DNA of 6,298 nucleotides from Candidatus Methanophagales archaeon (GCA_021161765.1 JAGGZZ010000101.1:1-6298); one strand, 5' to 3'; shown: positions 1 through 4,956, counted from the first letter of the stretch. Notes: generated by a model from the sequence alone, not told the origin. Program-made: numbers and translations.

Positions 1-190
1 ATATTTTATAACAGAGCACGAGAACCTGGTAATAGATGCCGATTTTGGCGTTATACGTAATCCCGAGGAGATGAGTGCTGCTCTCTCTTCTGTTGTCGGC
101 TCCGTAGAACACGGGATATTCACGAATGCTACAGAGGTGCATGTGGGGAGTGAAAAGGCAGTCAACGTATTGAAAAGAAAAAGGGTATAG
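1..190 (+). CDS. rpiA: Ribose-5-phosphate isomerase A, C-terminal part (5' end outside window)
   Basis: This reading frame is open from position 2 to the TAG at 188-190 and has no start codon of its own, so it is the last 62 codons of a longer gene. The peptide carries the C-terminal RpiA pattern: a strand reading NLVIDADFG, then NPEEM, a helix, EHGIFTNATEVHVG, and a final KAVNVLKR. In full-length RpiA (usually about 220-235 residues) this segment closes the alpha/beta fold. The acidic and lysine active-site residues lie further upstream and are not visible here. The enzyme interconverts ribulose 5-phosphate and ribose 5-phosphate in the cytoplasm. In archaea it usually supplies ribose for nucleotides from the ribulose-monophosphate route. 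The stop is two bases before the TATA box of mfnB, so the two genes are adjacent but mfnB seems to have its own promoter. The call rests on motif recognition of a fragment, so the family is likely but not certain. Confidence 0.82.
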   Translation, partial: YFITEHENLVIDADFGVIRNPEEMSAALSSVVGSVEHGIFTNATEVHVGSEKAVNVLKRKRV

Positions 191-191
191 C

Positions 192-199
192 TTTATATG
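192..199 (+). promoter_or_regulatory. TATA box for mfnB
   Basis: The octamer TTTATATG follows directly after the rpiA stop codon and is preceded by a purine-rich stretch that could serve as a BRE. Archaeal initiation usually lies about 25-27 bases downstream of the TATA centre, which puts the transcript start near 221-223 and leaves a leader of only about 8 bases before the ATG at 230. No Shine-Dalgarno sequence is visible in front of that ATG, which fits a nearly leaderless message. Confidence 0.5.
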
Positions 200-229
200 C
201 TCGTAATAGAACAATCCACATAAAGAAAA

Positions 230-943
230 ATGATCGTGTTAGTAAGTCCGAAGGATGTGGAGGAAGCGAAGGCAGTGATTCGTGGAAATGCGGATATCGT
301 GGACGTGAAGAATCCGAAAGAGGGTTCGCTGGGTGCTAATTTCCCGTGGGTTATAGGGTCAATAAAGGAGCTGGTGGAACAAGAGGGAGGAGAAGGGATG
401 AAGCTAAGCGCCGCGATAGGGGATTTCGACTACAAGCCCGGGACTGGCTCTTTAGCTGCGTTAGGTGCTGCCGCTGCGGGTGCAGAATACATAAAAGTCG
501 GATTGCTAAAGATAAAAACGAAGGAAGAGGCAATAGATTTGCTTAGCGGGATTGTTAAAGCGGTGAAGGACTTTGACCCGACTAAGAAGGTCGTTTCTGC
601 TTTTTATTCCGACTACAAGCGAATAAATTCGATTTCGCCTCTTGAAATATCTGCAATAGGGGAAGCCGTGGATATAGACGTGGCAATGGTGGACACGGGA
701 ATAAAGGACGGGAAGACGACACTGGAGTTTATGACGGAAGAGGAGCTTAAAACGTTCGTTTCCGAATCGAAAGCGCTTGGGCTGATGACTGCGCTTGCAG
801 GGGCGCTCAAATTTGAGGATATTCCCGCGGTAAAGCGAATAAACCCGGACATAATAGGCGTTAGGGGGATGGTGTGCGGTGGTAACCGGGAAGACGGGGT
901 GAAGGAGGAATTAGTGAGGGATTTGAGAGCGCAGTTTGCATAG
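230..943 (+). CDS. mfnB: (5-formylfuran-3-yl)methyl phosphate synthase MfnB
   Basis: This cytoplasmic lyase/aldolase joins two glyceraldehyde 3-phosphate molecules into 4-(hydroxymethyl)-2-furancarboxaldehyde phosphate, the first committed step towards the furan ring of methanofuran, the C1 carrier of methanogens and their relatives. The 237-residue protein has the usual family length (formerly DUF556) and resembles MJ1099 of Methanocaldococcus throughout. It starts MIVLVSPKDVEEAK, followed by DIVDVKNPKEGSLGANFPW (K27), DYKPGT, AEYIKVGL (K89), DVAMVDTGIKDGKT (D155, K159) and a C-terminal GVRG segment. K27, K89, D155 and K159 match the catalytic residues K27, K85, D151 and K155 of the Methanocaldococcus enzyme, with a four-residue insertion around residues 50-56 explaining the offset. 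The ATG at 230 matches the family N-terminus exactly. The gene has its own TATA box at 192-199 and a T-tract right after the stop, so it is probably monocistronic. Nothing is missing or broken. Confidence 0.95.
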   Translation: MIVLVSPKDVEEAKAVIRGNADIVDVKNPKEGSLGANFPWVIGSIKELVEQEGGEGMKLSAAIGDFDYKPGTGSLAALGAAAAGAEYIKVGLLKIKTKEEAIDLLSGIVKAVKDFDPTKKVVSAFYSDYKRINSISPLEISAIGEAVDIDVAMVDTGIKDGKTTLEFMTEEELKTFVSESKALGLMTALAGALKFEDIPAVKRINPDIIGVRGMVCGGNREDGVKEELVRDLRAQFA

Positions 944-949
944 TTTTTT
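944..949 (+). terminator. Oligo-T tract after mfnB, probable terminator
   Basis: Six T residues follow directly after the TAG of mfnB. No stable hairpin precedes them. Archaeal RNA polymerase often terminates at plain T-tracts, so this is a reasonable 3' end for the mfnB transcript. A second run of six T lies at 1043-1048, at the end of the first repeat copy, and could act as a backup. Confidence 0.4.
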
Positions 950-1014
950 ATCGGTAGAGGATATATGGAAAAGGGTGTGTGCTTGATAAGATGTGAAAAA
1001 TCCTGAACTATTTA

Positions 1015-1044
1015 AGACACAGATTACACGGATTTACACGGATT
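1015..1044 (+). repeat. Dispersed repeat, type A, diverged copy 1
   Basis: This copy starts with AGACACAGATTACACGG, continues with TTTACACGG and ends in a T-run. It is the most diverged type A copy: the usual GATTAACGCAGATTAAC core has become GATTACACGGATTTACAC, but the spacing near 10 bases is kept. It faces copy 2 (1101-1140) in inverted orientation across about 55 bases, so the two could pair in single-stranded form. It lies in the 249-base spacer between mfnB and the radical SAM gene. The rest of that spacer (about 950-1014 and 1049-1100) shows no gene that I can support. Confidence 0.75.
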
Positions 1045-1100
1045 TTTTCTTTTGGTGGGTTGGGTGATATATTTTTAACGACATTGCTCGTTTCATCTTG

Positions 1101-1140
1101 TCTGTGTTAATCTGCGTTAATCTGTGTCTACAATTTATTT
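1101..1140 (-). repeat. Dispersed repeat, type A, copy 2 (left inverted copy)
   Basis: Read on the minus strand this is a full type A unit: AAATAAATTGTAGACAC followed by two 10-base units, AGATTAACGC and AGATTAACAC. It matches 2194-2233 on the plus strand at 38 of 40 positions and 5066-5105 also at 38 of 40. The match with 2194-2233 stops at both ends of the 40 bases. It ends 12 bases before the TATA-like sequence of the radical SAM gene, so the promoter lies just inside the inverted pair. Confidence 0.9.
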
Positions 1141-1152
1141 TACCACCTCGCT

Positions 1153-1160
1153 TTTTTATA
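1153..1160 (+). promoter_or_regulatory. TATA-like box for the radical SAM gene
   Basis: TTTTTATA lies about 36 bases before the ATG at 1193. That predicts a transcript start near 1183 and a leader of about 10 bases, the same geometry as at mfnB. This placement supports the ATG at 1193 over an upstream GTG at 1124, which would lie before the TATA box and inside the repeat. Confidence 0.4.
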
Positions 1161-1192
1161 CCCTGAAGATTAAGTATTATATTAGTGTCGAA

Positions 1193-2206
1193 ATGAGCAA
1201 ACGAGGCATCCAATACTTCACGCTTTCGGAAATAGAACCCCGCATCTGGTTCATGCTTACCGGCTGCAACTTCCGGTGTAGGGGTTGTTTCAGGCCTGCA
1301 CGTGATGATGGCGTAGGGGCTTTACTCAGTGCAGAGGAGACGTTGGAAAAAGCAGAACAGGCATGCCTTAAACATTATGGGATGCTTCCCGCCAAGGCAA
1401 TGATTACCGGCGGAGAACCCACCCTTGACAAGGACTATCTCCTGACGCTCGTGAAAGGGTTGAAAGGAAAAGGATTTGAAGAAATTGTTTTGATGAGCAA
1501 TGGTTATGAGATAGGGCGTGAAGGAAACGGTAATTATGCGGGTGAGTTGAAGGATGCGGGCGTAACCGAAGCCCATATAGACATCAAAGCTTTTTCCGAA
1601 GATATCCATAGATGGTACACCGGGAAATCGAACAAACCGGTATTAAAAGCGGTGGCAGCGTTAAACGACACCGGGATAGAACTGTTAATCCAAACGGTTT
1701 ACATGCCGGGTATTGTGGACGAGAAGGAGATAGAGCAAATAGCTATTTTTCTCTCCTCGTTGAATCGCGACATAAAATACCGGATTAACCCGTTTGCACC
1801 AACTTTTGCATTTGAGCAGGTTACGAGACGTCCTACCATCGAAGAGATGGAATATGCGTACGAACTCGCTTCCAAGCACCTTTCCAATGCTATAATAAGC
1901 AGGAGCTGTTATCGCGAGTATCCCACACCACCTGCACAAGAAACCTGGATTACCGTTTATCCGGATGCTAAGCTCACCAGCAAGCGAAGAACGATAGAAG
2001 ACCAGAAAGAAGACCGAATTTCATGGTTCGCTCATTCAAAATCGAAACCAAGAGCGGAGATAGTCCATGAGCTGGCGCTGGAACGAGAACGTGATGATGC
2101 TGACTATCGTGAGCGGCTGGAAAAAGTAACGAGACGGTTTTCTCATTCTACTTCAAATCAGAGCACAAGCAGCAATAAAGATAGAGACAACAAAAATAAA
2201 TTGTAG
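1193..2206 (+). CDS. PflA-like radical SAM protein of unknown substrate
   Basis: The 337-residue protein carries a radical SAM core. C25, C29 and C32 in GCNFRCRGCF form the CX3CX2C cluster motif that binds the [4Fe-4S] centre, and TGGEPTL (72-78) is the SAM-binding GGE motif. SNGY (102-105) and DIKAF followed by WYTG (130-144) resemble pyruvate-formate-lyase activating enzymes, as does MPGIVDEKEIEQIA further on. Such enzymes reductively cleave SAM to a 5'-deoxyadenosyl radical. No glycyl-radical partner is nearby, so the substrate is unknown. No auxiliary cluster of cysteines is visible; C239 is the only late cysteine. From about residue 285 the protein becomes a charged helix, ending in a low-complexity S/N/K/D tail. 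I chose the ATG at 1193 because MSKRGIQYF leads directly into the fold and because the longer GTG start (1124) lies inside repeat DNA and upstream of the TATA box. The last codons, Lys-Leu-stop, lie inside the downstream repeat copy. The whole gene sits between inverted repeat copies. Confidence 0.85.
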   Translation: MSKRGIQYFTLSEIEPRIWFMLTGCNFRCRGCFRPARDDGVGALLSAEETLEKAEQACLKHYGMLPAKAMITGGEPTLDKDYLLTLVKGLKGKGFEEIVLMSNGYEIGREGNGNYAGELKDAGVTEAHIDIKAFSEDIHRWYTGKSNKPVLKAVAALNDTGIELLIQTVYMPGIVDEKEIEQIAIFLSSLNRDIKYRINPFAPTFAFEQVTRRPTIEEMEYAYELASKHLSNAIISRSCYREYPTPPAQETWITVYPDAKLTSKRRTIEDQKEDRISWFAHSKSKPRAEIVHELALERERDDADYRERLEKVTRRFSHSTSNQSTSSNKDRDNKNKL

Positions 2207-2233
2207 ACACGGATTAACGCAGATTAACACGGA
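2194..2233 (+). repeat. Dispersed repeat, type A, copy 3 (right inverted copy)
   Basis: This is a full type A unit in plus orientation and the inverted partner of 1101-1140, with only two differences (G for A at 2211 and 2231). Its AAATAAATTGTAG head overlaps the 3' end of the radical SAM gene and supplies the final codons and the TAG stop at 2204-2206. No target-site duplication is evident next to the two copies. Confidence 0.9.
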
Positions 2234-2238
2234 TAGAT

Positions 2239-2248
2239 AATAAAAATA
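2239..2248 (+). promoter_or_regulatory. Possible TATA box for trmJ
   Basis: The A/T stretch AATAAAAATA lies just after repeat copy 3. It would place a transcript start near 2270, within the hairpin at 2263-2289, giving a leader of about 20 bases. The sequence is only loosely TATA-like. Confidence 0.25.
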
Positions 2249-2262
2249 CAAATTTCTTTGGT

Positions 2263-2289
2263 AAAGCTTTCTTTTCTAAAGAAAGGTTT
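2263..2289 (+). promoter_or_regulatory. Hairpin directly in front of the trmJ start codon (copy 1 of 2)
   Basis: CTTTCTTT (2267-2274) pairs perfectly with AAAGAAAG (2278-2285) around the loop TCT. Outside this stem lie a G-G mismatch (2266/2286) and three further A-T pairs (2263-2265 with 2287-2289). The ATG of trmJ begins on the next base. The 3' arm includes AGGT, the only Shine-Dalgarno-like bases in front of trmJ, so folding would hide it. A second hairpin of identical layout stands at 4241-4267. The role is unknown: a 5' leader element, a terminator for upstream transcription and a small dispersed repeat are all possible. Confidence 0.6.
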
Positions 2290-3087
2290 ATGGAAATAAG
2301 AACAATCCTCGTGGAACCAAAGAACGAAGAGAACATAGGGGCTGTGGCAAGAGTATTAAAAAATTTTGGGTGTTCGGCGTTATATCTGGTAAATCCTGCG
2401 GATATAGGCGATAAAGCGGTTTCTGTCGCCTCTCACGCTTACGACGTGCTAAGAACAAGTGAGATTGTAGGTTCGATAGAGGAAGCGATAGAGAACTCGG
2501 TAATTGTTGTGGGTACTACCTCCAAGTACGGTATTTCCGTCAACAGACATCTCAGAATACCTTTTTTCTCGCCACAGCAATTAAAAGAAAAAGTTAAACG
2601 AATAGGAGAGGATAAAGGTAAGGATAATTCAAGCAAAGTCGTATCCATCCTGTTTGGCAGAGAGGATACAGGACTGAAGAACGAAGAACTCATGCTTTGC
2701 GATATCGTTGTATGCATTCCTACGAGTCTCGAATATCCTGTGATGAACCTCTCGCATGCCGTTGCGGTCGTTCTGTACGAATTAAGCGGAATGGATACGG
2801 GAATGACTTCGGCTTCCAGAGCGATAAGATTAGCAAGTGTAGAGGACAAAGAGCGGTTGTTCATGCATGTGGAAACGTTTTTGGATGAGATAGGCTATAA
2901 GGAACACAAAAAGGAGAAGACATTGCTTATGCTTAGAAGGATTCTCGGTAGAGCAGAGCTTACCGGTAGAGAGGTGCAAACGCTACACGGTATAATAAGG
3001 AAGGCGGAATGGAAAATTGGAAAACGCTCAAATTTAACTGAAAGAGATGTCGAGGCATTTGTCGAGCTCAAGAAAATAAATCGTTGA
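2290..3087 (+). CDS. trmJ: tRNA (cytidine-32-2'-O)-methyltransferase, TrmJ/SpoU family
   Basis: The 265-residue protein is a complete SPOUT-class (knotted) methyltransferase of the TrmJ type. Motif 1 is NIGAVAR (15-21), motif 2 is LFGREDTGL (121-129), and motif 3 is IPTSLEYPVMNLSHAVAVVL (143-162), which builds the SAM-binding trefoil knot. The C-terminal extension, about 185-245, with LRRILGRAEL and LHGIIRKAEW, is the tail typical of TrmJ and distinguishes it from TrmH. The enzyme uses SAM to 2'-O-methylate position 32 in the tRNA anticodon loop. Characterised archaeal members act on cytidine, whereas bacterial ones also accept uridine. The ATG at 2290 opens directly on the conserved EIRTILVEPKNEENIG segment. 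The last residues, Lys-Lys-Ile-Asn-Arg-stop, are mostly encoded by the head of a dispersed repeat copy, so the extreme C-terminus is probably not conserved. Function is confident; the exact nucleotide specificity is inferred. Confidence 0.92.
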   Translation: MEIRTILVEPKNEENIGAVARVLKNFGCSALYLVNPADIGDKAVSVASHAYDVLRTSEIVGSIEEAIENSVIVVGTTSKYGISVNRHLRIPFFSPQQLKEKVKRIGEDKGKDNSSKVVSILFGREDTGLKNEELMLCDIVVCIPTSLEYPVMNLSHAVAVVLYELSGMDTGMTSASRAIRLASVEDKERLFMHVETFLDEIGYKEHKKEKTLLMLRRILGRAELTGREVQTLHGIIRKAEWKIGKRSNLTERDVEAFVELKKINR

Positions 3088-3126
3088 CACAGATTAACGC
3101 AGAGAACGCTGAGTTCGCAGAGAAAG
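3074..3126 (+). repeat. Dispersed repeat, hybrid A/B copy 4
   Basis: The first part is type A: AAATAAATCGTTGACAC then AGATTAACGC. After that it switches to type B with CAGAGAA, CGCTGAGTT and CGCAGAGAAAG, a period of 9 bases. It overlaps the end of trmJ and includes its TGA (3085-3087). It links the two repeat types physically and shows that they belong to one family or recombine with each other. Confidence 0.85.
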
Positions 3127-3132
3127 TTTCAT

Positions 3133-3228
3133 GTGCAGATTGTTACCTTGAAAAAAAGAAGAGCGGAAAAGGATTATCTAAGGAATGCGATAGAAGAAGT
3201 AGTGGAATATTGGCATAAAAGGAAATAA
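3133..3228 (+). CDS. Doubtful 31-codon ORF or gene remnant
   Basis: A frame starting with GTG at 3133 (or TTG at 3148) runs to the TAA at 3226-3228. It encodes a lysine/glutamate-rich, helix-prone peptide that includes AEKDYLRNAIEEVVEYWHKR. The composition looks protein-like rather than random, but there is no ATG, no clear ribosome-binding site and no family that I recognise. It lies between repeat copy 4 and the beta-helix gene. It may be the remnant of a gene whose upstream part was lost at the repeat, or chance. It is listed because the 166-base spacer otherwise holds nothing except promoter-like A/T sequence near 3214-3222 and T-tracts at 3241-3250. Confidence 0.15.
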   Translation: MQIVTLKKRRAEKDYLRNAIEEVVEYWHKRK

Positions 3229-3253
3229 AGTCAAAAGGGATTTTTATTTTTTG

Positions 3254-3994
3254 ATGGCGAAATTGGAGAGAGAGTTCGCACTAAGGCATCTCGACAAGTG
3301 GGAGAGGGAAGCAGAAGAAACGAAATGCGAAAGAGGAAAATTTTGGGAGGCATTGACATTCGCAGTCATATTCGCAATGCTTGCCTTCCTAAGTGTTGGA
3401 TGTACATCTGCAACAACGCATTACGTTAACCCCGGTGAATCAACTCAAGCAGCAGTGAATGCGGCTGACCCTGACGATACCATCACCGTTAGGGATGGCA
3501 TCTACACCGAAAATGTGGATGTGAACGTAGATAATTTAACAATTCAATCTGAAAATGGTACAACTAAAACAATAATTAAGGCAAAAGATCCAAAACATCC
3601 TGTGTTTTATGTAGGTGGAAGTTATGTTAATATAATCGGTTTCACTGTAACCGGTACAACTTATTATATCACTCACGGTGGAATTCATATTAGATATGAT
3701 GCCAAATATAAAGCAGATCACTGTAATATTTACAATAACAACTGCTCTAATAACCAAAATGGCATCTTCGTCTATTCAAGCAATAATATTTTATTTAACA
3801 ATAACTGCTCAAAAAACAGCTATTCCGGGATATATGTTTGGGGCACGAACACTATATACAACAACAATTGCTCAAACAACTTTTTTGGCATCTTAGTCGA
3901 TGATTCAATTAATAACTCCTTTTACTTAAATAACTTCAAAAATGACATTATTTCCCGTAATTCAAATAATGTCTGGAATTCAACAGCAAAATAA
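3254..3994 (+). CDS. Secreted NosD-like parallel beta-helix surface protein, probably disrupted
   Basis: This frame encodes 246 residues. A hydrophobic segment (about 35-49, TFAVIFAMLAFLSVG) acts as signal peptide or anchor. Next comes the usual start of archaeal right-handed beta-helix surface proteins: HYVNPGES, AAVNAADPDDTITV, GIYTENV, NLTIQSENGTTKTIIKA and VNIIGFTVTG. Three Asn-rich PbH1 coils follow, each with NNNCS, spaced exactly 21 residues. Such proteins are exported and thought to act at the cell surface or in adhesion; the copper-related NosD name is only historical. Two oddities suggest disruption. First, about 33 charged residues precede the hydrophobic segment, whereas an ATG at 3325 in another frame gives MRKRKIL, an ideal signal-peptide start that would join this frame if one base near 3340-3347 were removed. 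Second, the frame stops at 3992-3994 although the family sequence continues in the next frame. A TTG one codon upstream (3251) is a less likely start. The DNA here is visibly richer in A/T than its neighbours. Confidence 0.75.
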   Translation: MAKLEREFALRHLDKWEREAEETKCERGKFWEALTFAVIFAMLAFLSVGCTSATTHYVNPGESTQAAVNAADPDDTITVRDGIYTENVDVNVDNLTIQSENGTTKTIIKAKDPKHPVFYVGGSYVNIIGFTVTGTTYYITHGGIHIRYDAKYKADHCNIYNNNCSNNQNGIFVYSSNNILFNNNCSKNSYSGIYVWGTNTIYNNNCSNNFFGILVDDSINNSFYLNNFKNDIISRNSNNVWNSTAK

Positions 3995-4242
3995 CCTACA
4001 CCTACAAAGGCAAGACGTACACCAATTACTTAGGCAACTACTTGAGCGATTATAAAGGGAGCGATGACAACAACAATGGAATTGGTGATAGCCCTTATAG
4101 CATAAAAACAGGCTCATATCCACAAATAATACACGAGCCACGCAAGAACGTAACAGGAGGAACAATTACCTGCGATCAATTCATTGACGCAAATGGAAAA
4201 ATATACACAGATTGGATACCGGCTATCAAGTTCTTTTGCTAA
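3995..4242 (+). pseudogene. Out-of-frame C-terminal part of the beta-helix protein
   Basis: Directly after the stop at 3992-3994 the third base-frame continues the family sequence: KITYTYKGKTYTNYLGNY, then LSDYKGSDDNNNGIGDSPYS, down to the TAA at 4240-4242. In related archaeal proteins WNST-KITYTY-YTNYLGNYWSDY is one uninterrupted stretch, so this belongs to the gene at 3254. Adding one A to the run of four at 3988-3991 restores the joint (Ala-Lys-Ile-Thr). DDNNNGIGD resembles a calcium-binding loop. A TTG at 4042 could in principle start a separate 66-codon product, but no ribosome-binding site supports it. The last residues (FFC) and the stop lie in sequence shared with the region before the other hairpin, so the natural C-terminus may also be lost. 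Confidence 0.75.
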
Positions 4243-4267
4243 AGCTTTTCTTTTTAAGAAAAGGTTT
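4241..4267 (+). promoter_or_regulatory. Hairpin between the beta-helix remnant and the nucleotidyltransferase (copy 2 of 2)
   Basis: CTTTTCTT (4245-4252) pairs perfectly with AAGAAAAG (4256-4263) around the loop TTT. A G-G mismatch (4244/4264) and three A-T pairs (4241-4243 with 4265-4267) lie outside it. This is the same plan as 2263-2289, including the mismatch. The stem sequence differs at two positions, each compensated in the other arm. The flank also resembles the first copy (TTCTTT with GGTAAAG there, TTCTTTTGCTAAAG here). It overlaps the stop of the upstream frame and ends 23 bases before the next start codon. Confidence 0.6.
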
Positions 4268-4279
4268 GATTAAATCAAA
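4265..4279. promoter_or_regulatory. 15-bp palindrome, possible operator
   Basis: TTTGATT and AATCAAA are exact reverse complements separated by one A. The site overlaps the outer pairs of the hairpin and lies 11 bases before the ATG at 4291. Its size and position would suit a dimeric DNA-binding regulator, as in autoregulated toxin-antitoxin operons. In such A/T-rich DNA chance is a real alternative. Confidence 0.3.
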
Positions 4280-4290
4280 AGAAAGAGAAG

Positions 4291-4956
4291 ATGAACGAGG
4301 ATATTAAAAAGAGGCTAATGGAAAAAGTTGAGACCGTGGTTGAGCGAGTTGAGTTCATCGAAGAGCATCTATCGGAGGAGATATTGAGAGATAGGATATT
4401 GCGAAAAGCGATATATAAAGAATTTCAAGAAGCTGTGGAAGCTGCGTCAGACGTATGTGCAATGCTTAGAAGAGGACTGAATTCATCGGCAAAAGATGAC
4501 TACAGCAATATTGATTTTAGAATGGATAGGAAAATGAAAGAGCAGCTCTTAGAGGTGTTACGGGATGTGATGCCATACGTTAAAGGGGTATTGGTTTATG
4601 GTTCATTTATTAAGGGATATGCGGATGTGAAATCGGATATTGATATATGTGTGATAGAAAAGGAAGGTATTGAGTCAAAAGATTTATACGGGAAGATTTT
4701 AGGGGTCTCGGCAAATGAAAGATACGATATTGTGGTATTCAATAAGATACCATGGTATCTGAGGGGAGAGATACTGGAAAATAACGAGGTTATCTATGCA
4801 GAGGATGAGGATTACCTGGATTTTTGGTTATATAAGCAATCGAAGATTTGGAACGGGATGAAAAGGAGGCAAAAATCAGTATCTGCGGAGGATTTAATCG
4901 GTAGAGTGAAAGAAGAGGGATTAAAAGTGTCGCGCAAAAGTAAGGGGCTAAGTTAG
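4291..4956 (+). CDS. MNT-family nucleotidyltransferase with an N-terminal half-HepT (HEPN) segment
   Basis: The 221-residue protein has two parts. Residues 85-170 are a minimal nucleotidyltransferase of the MntA type: GSFIKGYADVKSDID (104-118) is the exact GSX10DXD motif, with D116 and D118 as metal ligands. D146 in YDIVVF is the likely third acidic residue. Residues 10-62 resemble the first helices of HepT/DUF86 HEPN toxins, with VERVEFIEEHL, ILRDRILRKAIYKEFQEAVEAASDV and the GL turn. The second half of HepT, which holds the RX4-6H RNase motif, is absent, so this segment cannot be an active RNase. In HepT-MntA pairs the MNT protein AMPylates the HEPN toxin and neutralises it. Here a fused half-toxin might hold the MNT domain or bind a toxin encoded elsewhere. 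No separate hepT lies in this window. Residues 171-221 form a charged tail (DFWLYKQSKIWNGMKRRQK). The ATG at 4291 is the first in frame; GAGAAG before it is a weak ribosome-binding site. The MNT part is sure and the HepT part likely. Confidence 0.82.
   Translation: MNEDIKKRLMEKVETVVERVEFIEEHLSEEILRDRILRKAIYKEFQEAVEAASDVCAMLRRGLNSSAKDDYSNIDFRMDRKMKEQLLEVLRDVMPYVKGVLVYGSFIKGYADVKSDIDICVIEKEGIESKDLYGKILGVSANERYDIVVFNKIPWYLRGEILENNEVIYAEDEDYLDFWLYKQSKIWNGMKRRQKSVSAEDLIGRVKEEGLKVSRKSKGLS

Noticed and set aside
613..852. Minus-strand open frame within mfnB
   Set aside because: It lies opposite a fully conserved mfnB frame and its serine-rich product is typical of antisense shadow frames.
1124..1192. 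GTG start adding 23 residues to the radical SAM protein
   Set aside because: The extra codons begin inside repeat copy 2 and precede the TATA-like box. The added residues are hydrophobic and unlike the family N-terminus, and the ATG at 1193 fits better.
1101..2233. Complete insertion sequence
   Set aside because: The enclosed gene is a radical SAM enzyme, not a transposase, and no target-site duplication is visible. I report the inverted repeats as a finding only.
3254..4242. Copper-binding NosD function
   Set aside because: The resemblance is only to the parallel beta-helix repeat shared with NosD. No nos genes or copper ligands of that system are present, so only the fold is claimed.
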